From positions 434,001-498,000 of the forward strand of contig WJXW01000013.1 of the NCBI GenBank assembly GCA_015832175.1: a DNA stretch of 64,000 bases, in the 5' to 3' direction. A program made the position numbers and the translations under genes. The notes under the pieces are model-generated. The model was not told the origin of the DNA and did not search any database. It saw nothing but the letters and a program-made list of their open reading frames with translations. This document shows, piece by piece, positions 12,208 through 23,481 of this stretch. Within the stretch, counting starts at the first letter, position 1. Each line of letters starts with the position of its first letter. This stretch comes from Paraphaeosphaeria minitans. Its lineage: Eukaryota; Ascomycota; Dothideomycetes; Pleosporales; Didymosphaeriaceae.

Positions 12208-12808
12208 GCAATCAACACCACCCCCTGTCCCAGTGGACTCCACCACGCAAGCGCACGAATGGCTGCACACTCGTAAGGTGGCCCGGCCCGGGATACGACC
12301 ACGCCCGTGCCGCCCAGTCGCCCTTTCATCGATCGGGGGAGAGAGAGCAGCGAGCGAAACGCAGACGAGACTCAGGTAACCTATCTATCTAGCTCCTTAG
12401 CCATTACCACCAGCGGCCTTGCGCAACACCCGCGGTGGATCCCCGAGCGAAGACGACCTGAGGGGTGAGGCTGGAGGATTGCGCGATGGCGATTGTCGCG
12501 GGACAAAGCAGCCGTTTGGAGACAAGGCGGAGGGAGGGGTGGAGATGCGTGACCTCGACGACGACGAAGGCGTGGGAGGGAAGGTCGTCCCTGCGCGTGG
12601 GAACCGTTGGCGCTCGCATCCATCCATCCATCCATCGCTCGATGGCGACGATAGGTAGGTACCGTAGTCTACTAGGTTTAGTGGTAGTAGCATCCTGCGG
12701 ACAGGGTTGTCCAACAAGACACCCATTTCGAACACGACCTTGCGCCCGTAAGAGCAGCCATCACCCTCATTCTTAGCTACCGTACCGTACCGTACCCTGC
12801 CCTGGGGT

Positions 12809-12948
12809 CTACCTACCTACCACCTACCTACCTACCTACCACCTACCTACCTACCTACCACCTACCTACCTACCTACCACCTACCTACCTACCTACCACC
12901 TACCTACCTACCTACCACCTACCTACCTACCTACCTACCTACCTACCC
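12809..12948. repeat. (ACCT)n array with 19-bp higher-order unit
   Basis: CCTA tetramers grouped into 19-bp blocks: four ACCT units plus ACC, repeated about five times, then a pure run. A 19-bp phase slip repeated so regularly suggests block-wise duplication on top of tetramer slippage. Confidence 0.9.
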
Positions 12949-13236
12949 AGAGTAAACTGCATCTCTCCTCATCCCCATCCCCACGCCTCACAAAGCACCC
13001 ATCCATCCATCCCTCCCTCCCCCCGTCGCCCAACCAACCACGTCCCGCCCTCCCAGATACGCAGGATCGCACCCGCAGCCGCAACGTTGCAGCGACGCCG
13101 GGTATCCCTGCGCAGACCCATTCACAATCACAGCGTCCCGTGTAGGTCGAGGGTTAGCCTGGTCAAGGGTGGCCCCGTGCCACAGGGCGGTCCGGCCTGC
13201 GAGCGAAGAAAGCAAGTAAAGCAAGGCAAGGCAAGG

Positions 13237-13339
<103 letters not shown>

Positions 13340-13412
13340 GCAAAGAAGCAAGCAAGCAGCACTGCGCGACTCGGTGAGGTGAATGGGTGTAGTCACCGTT
13401 TGCTTGATGTTC

Positions 13413-13451
13413 ATGTCGATGTCGATGTCGATGTCGATGTCGATGTCGATG
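13413..13451. repeat. (ATGTCG) hexanucleotide array
   Basis: Six to seven ATGTCG hexamers, directly followed by a GGTA array. Confidence 0.9.
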
Positions 13452-13456
13452 GTGGG

Positions 13457-13503
13457 TGGGTAGGTAGGTAGGTAGGTAGGTAGGTAGGTAGGTAGGTAGG
13501 TAG
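13457..13503. repeat. (GGTA)n microsatellite
   Basis: About 11 GGTA tetramers. Shorter runs of the same motif continue to 13531, and its complement (CCTA) recurs at about 13677-13697. Confidence 0.9.
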
Positions 13504-15019
13504 TCTAGGTAGGTAGTCTAGGTAGGTATCTCGCTCCTCCGTCGCCGTCATAGCGGGCTGGAGCGCGTGCTGGCGGCAGGCAGGCAGGCTGGCTGGCTGG
13601 TAGGAAAGTCGTGAATGTTCCAATGCGCAGTCATTCTCTCGTCGCTCATGGCTCGTAGCTCTGCGACATGTTTTGACTACCTACCTACCTACCTACCCAC
13701 CCGCCTACCTAGGCAGACCACGACCTCACAAACAGCGACAGCGACGCCACCCAAGGCAAACCACGCCCTCCACGCAACGCTGCAGTTCCACTCAACTGCT
13801 AGACTGCCTCCTCGTCCGATGCCCACACGATACCTACCAGTGGGCCAGATGCACGCCCGCCCGCCCGCCGGAAGTCCCCGGCCACGTACGCGCCTACCTA
13901 CCCATCGCCAGCCATCATCGCGACTGCGTCTGGGGGCCAAAAAAAGCCGACCCGTCGCGCAGACTGGCGCGGTTGAGCGCTATCTAGCCTCGGGCGATCG
14001 GCCACGCACGATGGGTTGGTAGGTAGATACTAGACTATCTACCTATCTACTGCTCGTGTAGGTAGGTATGATAAGTATCTTGCGCAGCGAAGCTTCGTGC
14101 GGCGTGTGGCTGGTTGGCGTTCGTGGTGCGAGACGTAGGATGCGGGAGAGGGCGACGAGGTGGTGGGTAGACGTGGTAGTGATACCTATGTACATACCAT
14201 CTGTTCATCTATCTATATGTCCTGGCAATTACCTAGGTACAATGCCATCGAAGCGAAAGGCATTCAAGCGTTCCTATCTCCTCTCATCTCGTCTCGTCCT
14301 GTCTCCGCCACGCCACGCTGCGGGATCCCCGCCCTCCCTCGCAGAGACACGACAAAAAACGCCTGAAGATGCAAACAAAACGCAAACACCCGACCCGAAA
14401 GATGAAGCGTAAATCGTGAGTGAACCCCCCGCAGCAGTCCTTTGAGGGTATAACAGACGTGGACCGATGCTGAAAGAGGGGAAAAAAAAAAGACCACCGT
14501 TTTTTTGGGCTTCCCAAGGAGACGTTCCGTGAACACCGTACCTATATACATGTGGAACGTTCTCGACTGCCTGTACATGGAGAGTACAACGTAGGTAGAA
14601 GGAAAAAGACTAGGCGGGTGGATGGACATCGTGTGCGAGCCCGCCAGTCTGGATATCGTACACGCGACGCGTGGACGAGCAGGGTGTTGCGCGAACAGGA
14701 GCCCGGCATATGCGCAGTGGTGGGTGGGTGGGTGGTGGGCGATGTGCCATGCACCTCACCACAATGAGCGCGGAGGAAAATGGTTGCTTGGTCAAAAGAC
14801 CAGCGAACAACCACGGCGATCGGGGGCGTCCCCGAGTAGGTCGACGCTAGAGAGGCATGCTATGCCGAAAGCGAAATGGTAGAGCGGCTTAGACACCTGT
14901 TACGGTCAGCAATCGGGTTTCTTGTGAACAGACGGCCAGAGGAAATCATCCCCACGTGTGCGCAGCAGAACGACTTACCAAAATGTTTTTTTTTGCGTGC
15001 CCCCAATTCCGCGTCCACC

Positions 15020-16132
15020 TCAGAAGGCTTGGGTGCGGGGGACGATGATGTCCTCCCAGATTGGTTGCGGCGCCTTGGGGTACGCGTACGACTTCGCGTT
15101 GTTCATGAAGGACGAGGTGACCATTGGCTTGCTCATGATCTGGCCCGCGTGGGGTTGAACGTTGCTCCACTCCTGCTGCATATGTCTCGGCGAGTTGAAC
15201 TCCTCGGTTGAGGCTTCGCTGAGGGAGAGCGAAGGAACACCCTTGCTGTGTGGGGGCATGCCCATAGGCAGCTGAGGTGGTGACACGGACAGAGCGGGGT
15301 GTGACCAGGTGTTCATGGCAGTTGGCGAGTGGCAGATACCCATTGGCGTGATGCTCTCTGGCTCCGGAGTCGACCACATGTCGTTGGCAAGCATGCCAGG
15401 CATGTCATGCTCGAACCCCAATCCGACGGCCATGGAGCCATCGTCCGACCAGCTTGGCGTGCTCATGTAGTTGTCAAAGGGATCGGCAATGTTGATTGGG
15501 TCGTTGAAGGCGAAGGGCTCCGGGGTAGAGGGCGTCATGGCGCGGCTAGAGGTAATGTAGCTGTTCTGCTCCATCGAGCGAGGGAAGCTTCCCATGTTGG
15601 GCTCGGGGCTGCTCGAATAAGCGTACTCGTCGATGATCTGAGGAGTGTACGAGGTAGGCAGAGGCTGGAGCATGTTGAAGTTGTTGAAGTTGGCTGGGTA
15701 CTGGCCGAGTTTGGCGGCAGTGTGGAAATCCATGTGTGAGACTGTCCGCATCATCTGTGGCCGTCCCGAGGAAGGAATGCTGCGAGGGGAAGTGCCCATG
15801 GTGCCCATGGTAGGAATGGAGTTGGTAGTGGGGAACCTCTTGGGAGAGACGAGGTGCTTGGTGGTCTTCCTGTAGCTGTTGTCTGATGTGCGACGAGTTG
15901 ATCGAGGCTCGCACTGGAGACCCTTTGCAGTGCAGCGGGAGCAAGAGGGAACAGCCTTGTCACACTTGGTCTTTGCCTTTGCGCAGGTCGTGCACGCAAT
16001 GGCTCGTCGTTGAGACATCCTCTGGTAGGGGTTGTGGCTGTGGTTGTGGGACTTGGGTTGGTACGGCGAGGTCTGAGCAGCAGGGTTGGGGGAGGACAGC
16101 TTGGGCGCGTCAACTTGGGTAGGATGGTTCAT
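15020..16132 (-). CDS. Zn2Cys6 binuclear-cluster DNA-binding protein
   Basis: An uninterrupted 370-residue frame from the ATG at 16132. The open frame extends further upstream, but that part is pyrimidine-rich leader sequence, and a TATA-like element sits about 110 nt upstream of 16132, so this later start is preferred. Residues 47-74 form a Zn2Cys6 cluster (Cys47, 50, 57, 64, 67, 74; spacing C-x2-C-x6-C-x6-C-x2-C-x6-C) preceded by a basic QRRAIAC stretch. The remainder is Ser/Pro/Met/Asn-rich with acidic patches, and there is no fungal-specific middle homology domain. It probably acts in the nucleus as a sequence-specific regulator. No neighbour suggests a target and I do not recognise an orthologue. 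Confidence 0.85.
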   Translation of the reverse strand: MNHPTQVDAPKLSSPNPAAQTSPYQPKSHNHSHNPYQRMSQRRAIACTTCAKAKTKCDKAVPSCSRCTAKGLQCEPRSTRRTSDNSYRKTTKHLVSPKRFPTTNSIPTMGTMGTSPRSIPSSGRPQMMRTVSHMDFHTAAKLGQYPANFNNFNMLQPLPTSYTPQIIDEYAYSSSPEPNMGSFPRSMEQNSYITSSRAMTPSTPEPFAFNDPINIADPFDNYMSTPSWSDDGSMAVGLGFEHDMPGMLANDMWSTPEPESITPMGICHSPTAMNTWSHPALSVSPPQLPMGMPPHSKGVPSLSLSEASTEEFNSPRHMQQEWSNVQPHAGQIMSKPMVTSSFMNNAKSYAYPKAPQPIWEDIIVPRTQAF

Positions 16133-19100
16133 AGCGACGATGTGTGTTCGGTAGTGGTTCAGGCGAGCGAGGTGGTATGGGAGAGGGAAGAGGATGGTCA
16201 CCGAAGTTGTACTGGGTGAAGATGTGCAGAGGGGGGAGCTCGAGGGATATAAAATAGTAGCGGGAGTGTTTTGGCAGACGGCTCGAGCGTGGGAGGTGTG
16301 TGCGCTCGTGGTGGCTGAACCGAGAACTGGAGACTGACGTGGGATACGCTGCTCAATCATAGAGATTGTTGGTCGAGCTCGGGAACCTCGCATGAGGGGC
16401 CATCAACGGCTGCCCAGTGCAGGATTCAGGTCGGGCATAAGCCAATGAGGGTCCGGCCAAGGTTACTTTTCCACAGCGTGGCCGACCTCCTTCCAAGATA
16501 GTTCGGCGACGAGCTATGGGTCTGTCAATCCTGCCAGCAAGCGGTCCCAAGCGCCTCGTGCTGGGGTCCCTGTCTCGAGGGTTGCTGGGGTCCGCAGTGC
16601 AGGAAGTAGGTGCAGTTGAGCCCAGCAGTGCCTTGCCTGTTTCAGTCCAAGGTCGAGATGCAGGGGCATAGGCATCCTGCAGGCTGACGGCCGGCATTGC
16701 ACGGTCCTCGGCGGTGATCTGACCATCGCAATGGCGATGAAGACGAATCCAAACCGAGCTGTGGCTTGAGCCATGCGGACGTCGGTGTGGAGGATAGCTT
16801 GTAGCAGCCAAGCGCGCGTGGCTGGCGACAGCGGGCGGAGGATGGGTCCACGCCAGGAACTGCTGAGAGACGCGGTGAATAGAGGGCGCAGAGCCTCACG
16901 GCTAGCCACAGCACGGTAGGTAGGCAGGTAGGTAGGTAGTCCACCTAGGTACTGTGGGAAGGCTTCGTAAAGAGTGACAGCCAGGTCGACGGGCTGCTGC
17001 TAGCGGCGGGCGACGGCGCATCGTGGGGAGGGACTGGCTGTCGGTCACGCTCTGGGCTCGCCACCACGGCCGCCTGGTCTCTCGAGCGCGTCGAAACGCC
17101 CACAGACGTACAGCGCGCAAGAGCTGCAGGTGTAATTTGCTAGGAGACGGTGCTTTGGCGGGGATGATGCATGGGGTGGTGTCGCTGGCAGCTGTTTTAG
17201 GCCGTCCTTCTGGGGTCGAGGTGTGGCCGCAGCCTCGTCCAGCACAGTGCACACTGCACGGTGGACTATGCGCGCGAGAAGGCCTGTACTGTGTATGCGA
17301 AGGCCGTACGGACATTCACCCATGACCGGCGCTGGACTGCTGAGCTAATGGCGTTCGGTATACCAAAGCGACTTGAGGCTCTGCTGCGGACTTTGCCATG
17401 GGCTGATTAGCTTCGGGAGAGTGCGCAAAGCTACCAAAACATAACCTTCGGGCCAGAACGGGCAATATCATAGGCGAACAAACGCGCTGCCCGCCTAACC
17501 ACTGCCCCCCCAGAATCCTCACCAAACGTCACAGAAGCCTCTTGCGGTTGGTCTCCTCCTGCTTAAGGCAATAGTAACGTCCTGTGCGTCTGCTTTGGTC
17601 CTGAAACACACCCGACGGTGAGCGGACAGACCTCTTGCTTCAGTACCCAAAAAGGTATTGCCGAATGCTTCTAGAGACCCGTGTCTACTACGCTGGACAG
17701 CCTCTTCACAGTACAGGCTCTTGAACAGTGTCGTCCGTACTCCGTCCACACTAAGAAAGCACTGATCTTGCCAAGGGTACGCCCGTGTAGTGATTGTAGA
17801 TGCACTGACGTTGTCGATAACGTCACCCTTCTTGGTCGCTCGGGAGCAGCGCAATGCAGTCACACTTGACAAAAAGGAGAGAAACAACCCAATTCCAGAC
17901 ACTTTCAGTACCACCGAGTTAACCGGCCCATGTTTGAGGCCGACCTGAATCGCCGTTGCTCTCGTTCGGGTGCACCCTCGATGAATATGGCTGGGAGGGA
18001 TGGTACGGTCCAGCCTCGAGCAAACTCCCCTCTCTAATCACAACGTCTTCATTCTTCAGTTGGCCTTGCATTGTCGGCCCGTGGTCGAAGCGTTGCGGAA
18101 ACAAACATGCAAGTGTCTTACGGTCCTATCATCGCAACGAGCATTGCACATGGCATGCTTTGCAGTGCCCTCGGCTAATCCGATGCTGGCAACGTGCGAA
18201 CGATTGACTGTACAACCGTGCGAACGGACTTGAATCTGCATGGCCCACGAGCCCGTTTGGGATACAACTATTTAGGCCTGCAGTCGTAAAAGGCTGGTGT
18301 TTACATCGGGGGCTACTGGATTCTTTTCGCCTCTCTTTACGAGCTTCCGAGATAGCTATCGCGCCATAGGAGACCGAAAGCTGGGGATGCGGCTCGTGCT
18401 TGACTTTCCAGATGCCATCAAGGAGCTTCTAGTGCCGTGCTTCGGCGAAGGCGAGATCGAAAGGGCCCACATCTAGTTGAGTAGTGCACTCCCATATTGA
18501 ATATAGCATCGGGATGCGACGACTAGGGCTTGGAACGGTAGCCACATGGACCAGGTTGTAGCGTACCTGCATGGCCAAGCTTTTTTTTTCGAAGCAGTAG
18601 GATGCGTTTCAGGTTGCATGCCTACACTGCACTGTGGTTTAGAGTTGTCCGAAGTCGAGGTATGGTGGGGCTGAGTCGACGCCATGGTGGCCACGGCTTG
18701 CTGCAGGTACCGGTATGGGTTTACTGCTAGTATCTGCATAGCGCTCAGCTTCATCTCCGTCGTCTATCTCGAGTTAGCATTCTAAACTGATGACAGGGGC
18801 AGACGCGACAGAGCTCAGCGTAGCTGTGCGTCATGTGGTTATTCATAGCCCAGATGCTAGCTTCGGTAATGAGGTCTGCGATTAGGTACGATACTGGGTG
18901 TCGATCTGCGACGGTTACGCTAAGTAGCATACTCCCAATCAGTCCCGTGATCAGATCGCTGGCATCGTTGTTCAACGTCCGGCGAATTTTGCTGTGAACA
19001 TCGTGAAGAAGGGAAGCTAGTTTCCGGAACAATCCCGCAGCCGCTGCCGTACCTAGCGCCCTACCTACCAGCGAATTTGCTCTTGTTGGCCTGTCGCGTG

Positions 19101-19204
19101 ACCCCATCACATCATCAATCATACTTTACACTGCATCGCTCGAATCTGGTATCGCCCGGCAAATATCCGTTGGTCTTGGATCAAATTGAGCGCGGGCCGA
19201 AAAT
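16133..19204. other. Long intergenic region
   Basis: About 3 kb upstream of the Zn2Cys6 gene and of the thiamine pyrophosphokinase gene. A short GGTA run occurs at 16918-16939. A 63-codon open stretch ending at 18475 (+) contains coding-like text (RLVLDFPDAIKELLVPCF) but has a stop just upstream and no initiator, so it is at most a relic. Other open frames overlap antisense and are not supported. Confidence 0.45.
16239..16252 (-). promoter_or_regulatory. Possible TATA element of the Zn2Cys6 gene
   Basis: On the minus strand the sequence reads TATTTTATAT about 110 nt upstream of the chosen ATG at 16132, followed by a pyrimidine-rich leader. The position and composition suit a fungal promoter. 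Nothing else supports it. Confidence 0.3.
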
Positions 19205-20079
19205 ATGGATGCGGCCGACGAGCGCGCCTTTGACCTGGCGCTGCACCTTGCACAGGGCGAGGACCGCAAGGAACCATCGGATGTGACTGCTGCACCCAAT
19301 TTACTGATTCTCAATCAGCCCATCAGCGACTTTGCTGTTTTTGCAAAACTTTGGACCCGGTCGAGGTACCGATTGTGCGCGGATGGTGGTGCCAATCGTC
19401 TGTATGACATGTTCCGCGGTGAGCTTGAGGCTCGTAGATCCGATTTTGTGGGTATTATCTCGCTTCAACCTCGAAACCGCACAATCCTGACGGCGACTAG
19501 ATACCAGATTCGATTCATGGAGACCTTGATTCGTTACGGGATGATGTGCGATCATACTATGCTAACCGCGGGGTGGAAGTTTCCCAAGATCCTGACCAAT
19601 ATAGCACAGATTTCGGGAAGGCCATGCAGAAGATCACTGCTAACCACTTCCCCGCATCACTCACAGCTCGAGAAGTTCTTGTGCTTGGAACTTTGTCTGG
19701 GCGGGTTGATCAAGGCCTTGGAATGCTACACGAGATGATCCGTGAAGAAACCATGGATCCCCGCTTGCGATTGTGGTTGTATTCTGAAACAAATGTATCC
19801 TTCATCTTAAGGGATCGCCACAACGTTATTAAGGGTGCGCTATCAAGTCGAAGCTTTACTGAGAATGTGGGCATTCTTCCTGTCTATGGTCCTGCGACAA
19901 TCAGCACGGCTGGTCTCGAGTGGGACGTCGAATCCTGGCCAACACAGATGGGACACCAAGTTAGCACCAGCAACCACGTGAAGGCAGACGATATACACAT
20001 CTACACAGATACCCCAGTTCTCTTCACGATAGAACGGGCCACCATGTGTACGGACGGTCGTGCGACGGCAGCGCAATAA
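19205..20079 (+). CDS. THI80: Thiamine pyrophosphokinase
   Basis: Two exons, 19205-19447 and 19501-20079, joined in phase 0 over a 53-nt intron with an unusual GTGGGT donor. The 273-residue product transfers pyrophosphate from ATP to thiamine, forming thiamine diphosphate in the cytosol. Family landmarks are in order: LCADGGANRLYD in exon 1, then IHGDLDSLRDDV right after the splice, DQYSTDFGKAM, and LGTLSGRVDQGLGMLHE in the N-terminal catalytic domain. The C-terminal thiamine-binding beta domain follows (GILPVYGPA, GLEWDV, STSNHV). The splice is supported because both sides match the expected continuous protein. Length suits the family (243 in human, 319 in yeast). It looks intact. Confidence 0.92.
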
Positions 20080-21079
20080 CCTCCGAATATTCCTACGGGC
20101 TGCAGAATCGCAATGATTCCCGAAACAAACGAAGATCTGCGCCATGTATGTTCATGCATCTATTTTTCGACATCTTTTCTTTCCATAACGACGGTCTGCT
20201 AATTACCAACAAGGGCACCACGCTTCGTTTCACGCCCAATGCATACTCGAAGACGTGCGCAAACGTCCCGCTCGGCACGCGCATGGAACGCATAACAATC
20301 GTCTAATTTTAAAGTCTTTGACGGATTTTAAAGTCTTTGACGGGAAGCTACAACTGGCCCATGAAAGCAGCGGACCCCAGAATGCAAGAGTCGTGGGTTT
20401 GCAATTATGTGGGTCCGCCACTGTTACAGATGTTTAGGCCGGCAGAACAGCCATCACTTATACCGGTAACGTGCCGTCTCATCTAGCAGCGACGTTCTAT
20501 CGCAATAACAACCAAAATTTGAACGACGATGCGATGCAACCTTGCCAAATCTGAATGGTAGACTGTATGTCATTTGGTAACATGATAATATGCCTCTCGT
20601 GTCCGACAGCGTGTATAAACAACTGCCTAGTCTACTCTTCCTCGACCGCAGCTGAAGCGTGCGAGTTGCTTCATGGATTACGTTGAGCAGAAACATGACC
20701 CTTTCATATTCGCTCTGGCACATTTGTTTCGGGGTACAGCCTGGAATCTGACGAGTCACAGTGTGTCTTTGAACTGTCAGGTCCATTTCTGGTGCTGTAT
20801 ATAGTCGGCTGTCGTTAGCTCTCTTGCTGTACCACAAGACGCATAATCGCAATGGGAACGCTCCCATTGACGGCCACAGGGGCTGTTGAGGGGTTGGCGT
20901 GAAAGCTCCCCAACTGACCGTGATGAGCTAGTGTTGCTCCGCGAGCTGCGTGCTTTCGAGGCCTGACCACCATTAGGCTTCGAGCCTTAAAGCATCTAGA
21001 AAAGTATGTCTCTCTGTGACAGCCCTGGATCTGAGGCCTTACATTCCACAGGTACCACTGCAGCGAGCTGCCACGTCGC
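20080..21079. other. Intergenic region
   Basis: About 1 kb between the thiamine pyrophosphokinase and KRE6-like genes, likely holding their terminator and promoter. A 19-bp tandem duplication lies at 20306-20343. A minus-strand open frame of 137 codons (20454-20867) shows no recognisable domain and is not annotated as a gene. Confidence 0.5.
20306..20343. repeat. 19-bp tandem duplication
   Basis: Two identical copies of ATTTTAAAGTCTTTGACGG back to back. Confidence 0.95.
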
Positions 21080-23481
21080 ATGGAGCATGGCATCGACGGC
21101 AAGATACGAATCACACAAAACGAGTCGCCTCACTGGCCGGCCTTAGTGGATACAATGGTGCAGGAACCCGAGCCAAATTTGACTGTGCAAGCTGGACGAT
21201 CTTCGACGAGTTTACATGCAGAGCAGGCTGCTGCTATGCTCGAGGCAAAAGAAGTGACAGCCTGCCGGAGATCTAAAAGTGTGGTAGATGATCACCAAAA
21301 ACTCGCTGATGAGCAAAGTGCAAATCCATCCTCGGACAGGACGACTCCGCGCAGAGATACTCCTCCACCACACGAAGTTCTACAATCGCAGATAAGCTGC
21401 GCGCAGGATGGTTCCGACATTGCGCGTGTTCGTATGGGCACCATTGAACCTCAGGCGACATCCAACCTCCGCGCAAGAGCCGGACCTTCATCGTCGGCTA
21501 AACAATGTGGGCCTGGCAATCCCAAACGACGCAGGTCGCAGTCGAGGGCACACAAAATATCAGCGCTTGGACGTACATCACAGATCCCCGCGGATTTGCA
21601 ACGGCCCAGCACGTTCCTGACAGTTCACGATCTAGGTATGGATTATTCGCGATACTATGATCCGTTTACAGACAGCGCGAGGTTCTCGTTCGTGGGCAGA
21701 GCATCCTACCCTTCCAGCCGCACATCTCTGAACAACGTCCCCGCGACCACTTTGGCCACTGGCTCAGCGAATACCTTTTTGACTCCTTCGGCCTCCACTA
21801 CGGATCTGGTCAAGGATTTAGGGACTGAAGAGAAAATCTTTCTGATAGACGATCGCCTGGGGGCGCCGTTCGAAGGGAAAGATGGCTTAGCCTGGCCCCT
21901 TTGGGGCGACGAAGCAGAGGACGACGATGCGTTACATCTGCCCCACCCCAATGACGACAAGTTGTTCAAGGTACATTGGAAGGAACGCTTCTCGCGCGAC
22001 CAGATCGTTCCCACAACAGGCGTCACCCTCATGATCTGTGGGCTATTCATCATTTTCATTGGACTCCCTATCTTAACATACACGGGTGTCATCGATTATG
22101 TATACGGATACGAAACACCTTTGGATCAACTGACGGCCGTCCCTCCACGTAAGAACGATTGGGCTTGGGTCAATGACAAAGAGTATCCACTTTTGTACGG
22201 CGTGCGACACAACCTCATTGATCCTGACACGCCCGAACATGCCAGGCGGAAGCTTGGCGAATTTGGCGAAGAGTACGAGCTTGTGTTTAGCGATGAGTTC
22301 AACGTCAACAATCGCACATTCTACGAAGGCGACGACCCGTTCTTCTTCGCTCCGGACATGTGGTATGGTGCAACTCAGGATCTTCAATGGTACGACCCTG
22401 ACGCAGTCACGACTTGGGATGGCGTTCTGGAACTGCGCATGGACAAGCTCAAGAACCATGGGCTTGAATTTCGCTCTGGCATGCTGAACAGTTGGAACCA
22501 TCTCTGTTTCAAAGGGGGCATCTTCGAGGTATCTATGTCACTACCTGGTCCAGCAGGTATACACGGTCTCTGGCCCGGCGTTTGGACGCTGGGAAACTTG
22601 GGTAGGCCGGGATTTACAGCGACCACAGACGGGACATGGCCATACACCTACCAAGCTTGCGATGCCGGTATCACTCCCAACCAATCTGATCCAAGTGGCC
22701 TCTCATGGCTTCCCGGTCAAAGGCTGCCATCGTGCACGTGCCCAGGTGAAGACCATCCATCGCCAGGAACAGGTCGGGGCGCACCTGAGATTGACATTGC
22801 GGAAATGAGCGTTAGCTACGCAGAAGGAAAGCTACCCGTTGCGACTCAAAGTTACCAAGTCGCCCCGTTCGACATATGGTACTATCCCAATTATGAGTTT
22901 ACAGCGTTTCCCGACCAGCGCTTGAGCTACACCAACACCTACACAGGTGGTCCTTTTCAGCAAGCTGTCTCCGCAACCACGAACCTAAATCTTGACTGGT
23001 ACGATGGTAAAGCATATCAGCGCTTCTCATTCGAGTACGTCCCCGGTGATAAAGAGGGTTCGCATATCACCTGGAAGATAGGAGGGGAAACCATGTTCAC
23101 ACTCGATGGCCGTGCTCTTGGTCCCAACGGGAACATCCAAGCGCGCCAAATCTCACAAGAGCCGATGTCGTTGGTACTTAACCTCGGCATGAGCAACTCG
23201 TGGACGTGGATCAACTGGGCCGAGCTAGTCTTCCCGACGGTACTTCGGGTGGACTATATCCGATGGTACCAGAAGAAGGGGGAGAATATGGTGACATGCG
23301 ATCCGCCGGGGTTTGAGACGACCAATTATATCAAAGAGCATATACGCGCATACACGGATCCGAACTTGACTGTAAGTGCTCCTACTTCAGAATCATCGCC
23401 ATCAGAAATGTTGACTAAACACAGAGATGGGATCAAACCGGTTACGGCTTGCCGAAGCACAAGCTAAACAGCGACTGCTAA
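21080..23481 (+). CDS. KRE6: KRE6/SKN1-family beta-glucan synthesis protein (GH16)
   Basis: Two exons, 21080-23371 and 23425-23481, joined in phase 0 over a 53-nt intron with a GACTAAAC branch site, give 782 residues. KRE6/SKN1 proteins are type II membrane glycoproteins of the secretory pathway needed for cell-wall beta-1,6-glucan. The first ~310 residues are a Ser/Pro-rich cytosolic tail. One membrane span lies at ~314-337 (CGLFIIFIGLPILTYTGV). A GH16-type lumenal domain follows, with the catalytic motif EIDIAE at residues 570-575 and conserved patches ELVFSDEFN, MWYGATQDLQWYDPDAVTTW and GIHGLWPGVWTLGNLGRPG. The second exon restores the conserved tail (WDQTGYGLPKHKL...C); reading through the intron would replace it. 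The gene looks intact. Confidence 0.93.

Noticed and set aside
16353..17323. Overlapping open frames on both strands between the Zn2Cys6 gene and the TPK gene
   Set aside because: They overlap each other antisense, lack domains and show no plausible exon structure; GC-rich DNA lacks stops by chance.
17519..17914. 131-codon minus-strand frame with a signal-peptide-like start, resembling a small secreted effector
   Set aside because: The frame begins with GTG, not ATG, and no in-frame ATG precedes the hydrophobic stretch. Without a valid start the signal-peptide appearance is not meaningful.
20454..20867. 137-codon minus-strand frame
   Set aside because: No recognisable domain, no clear start context and atypical composition; not enough to call a gene.
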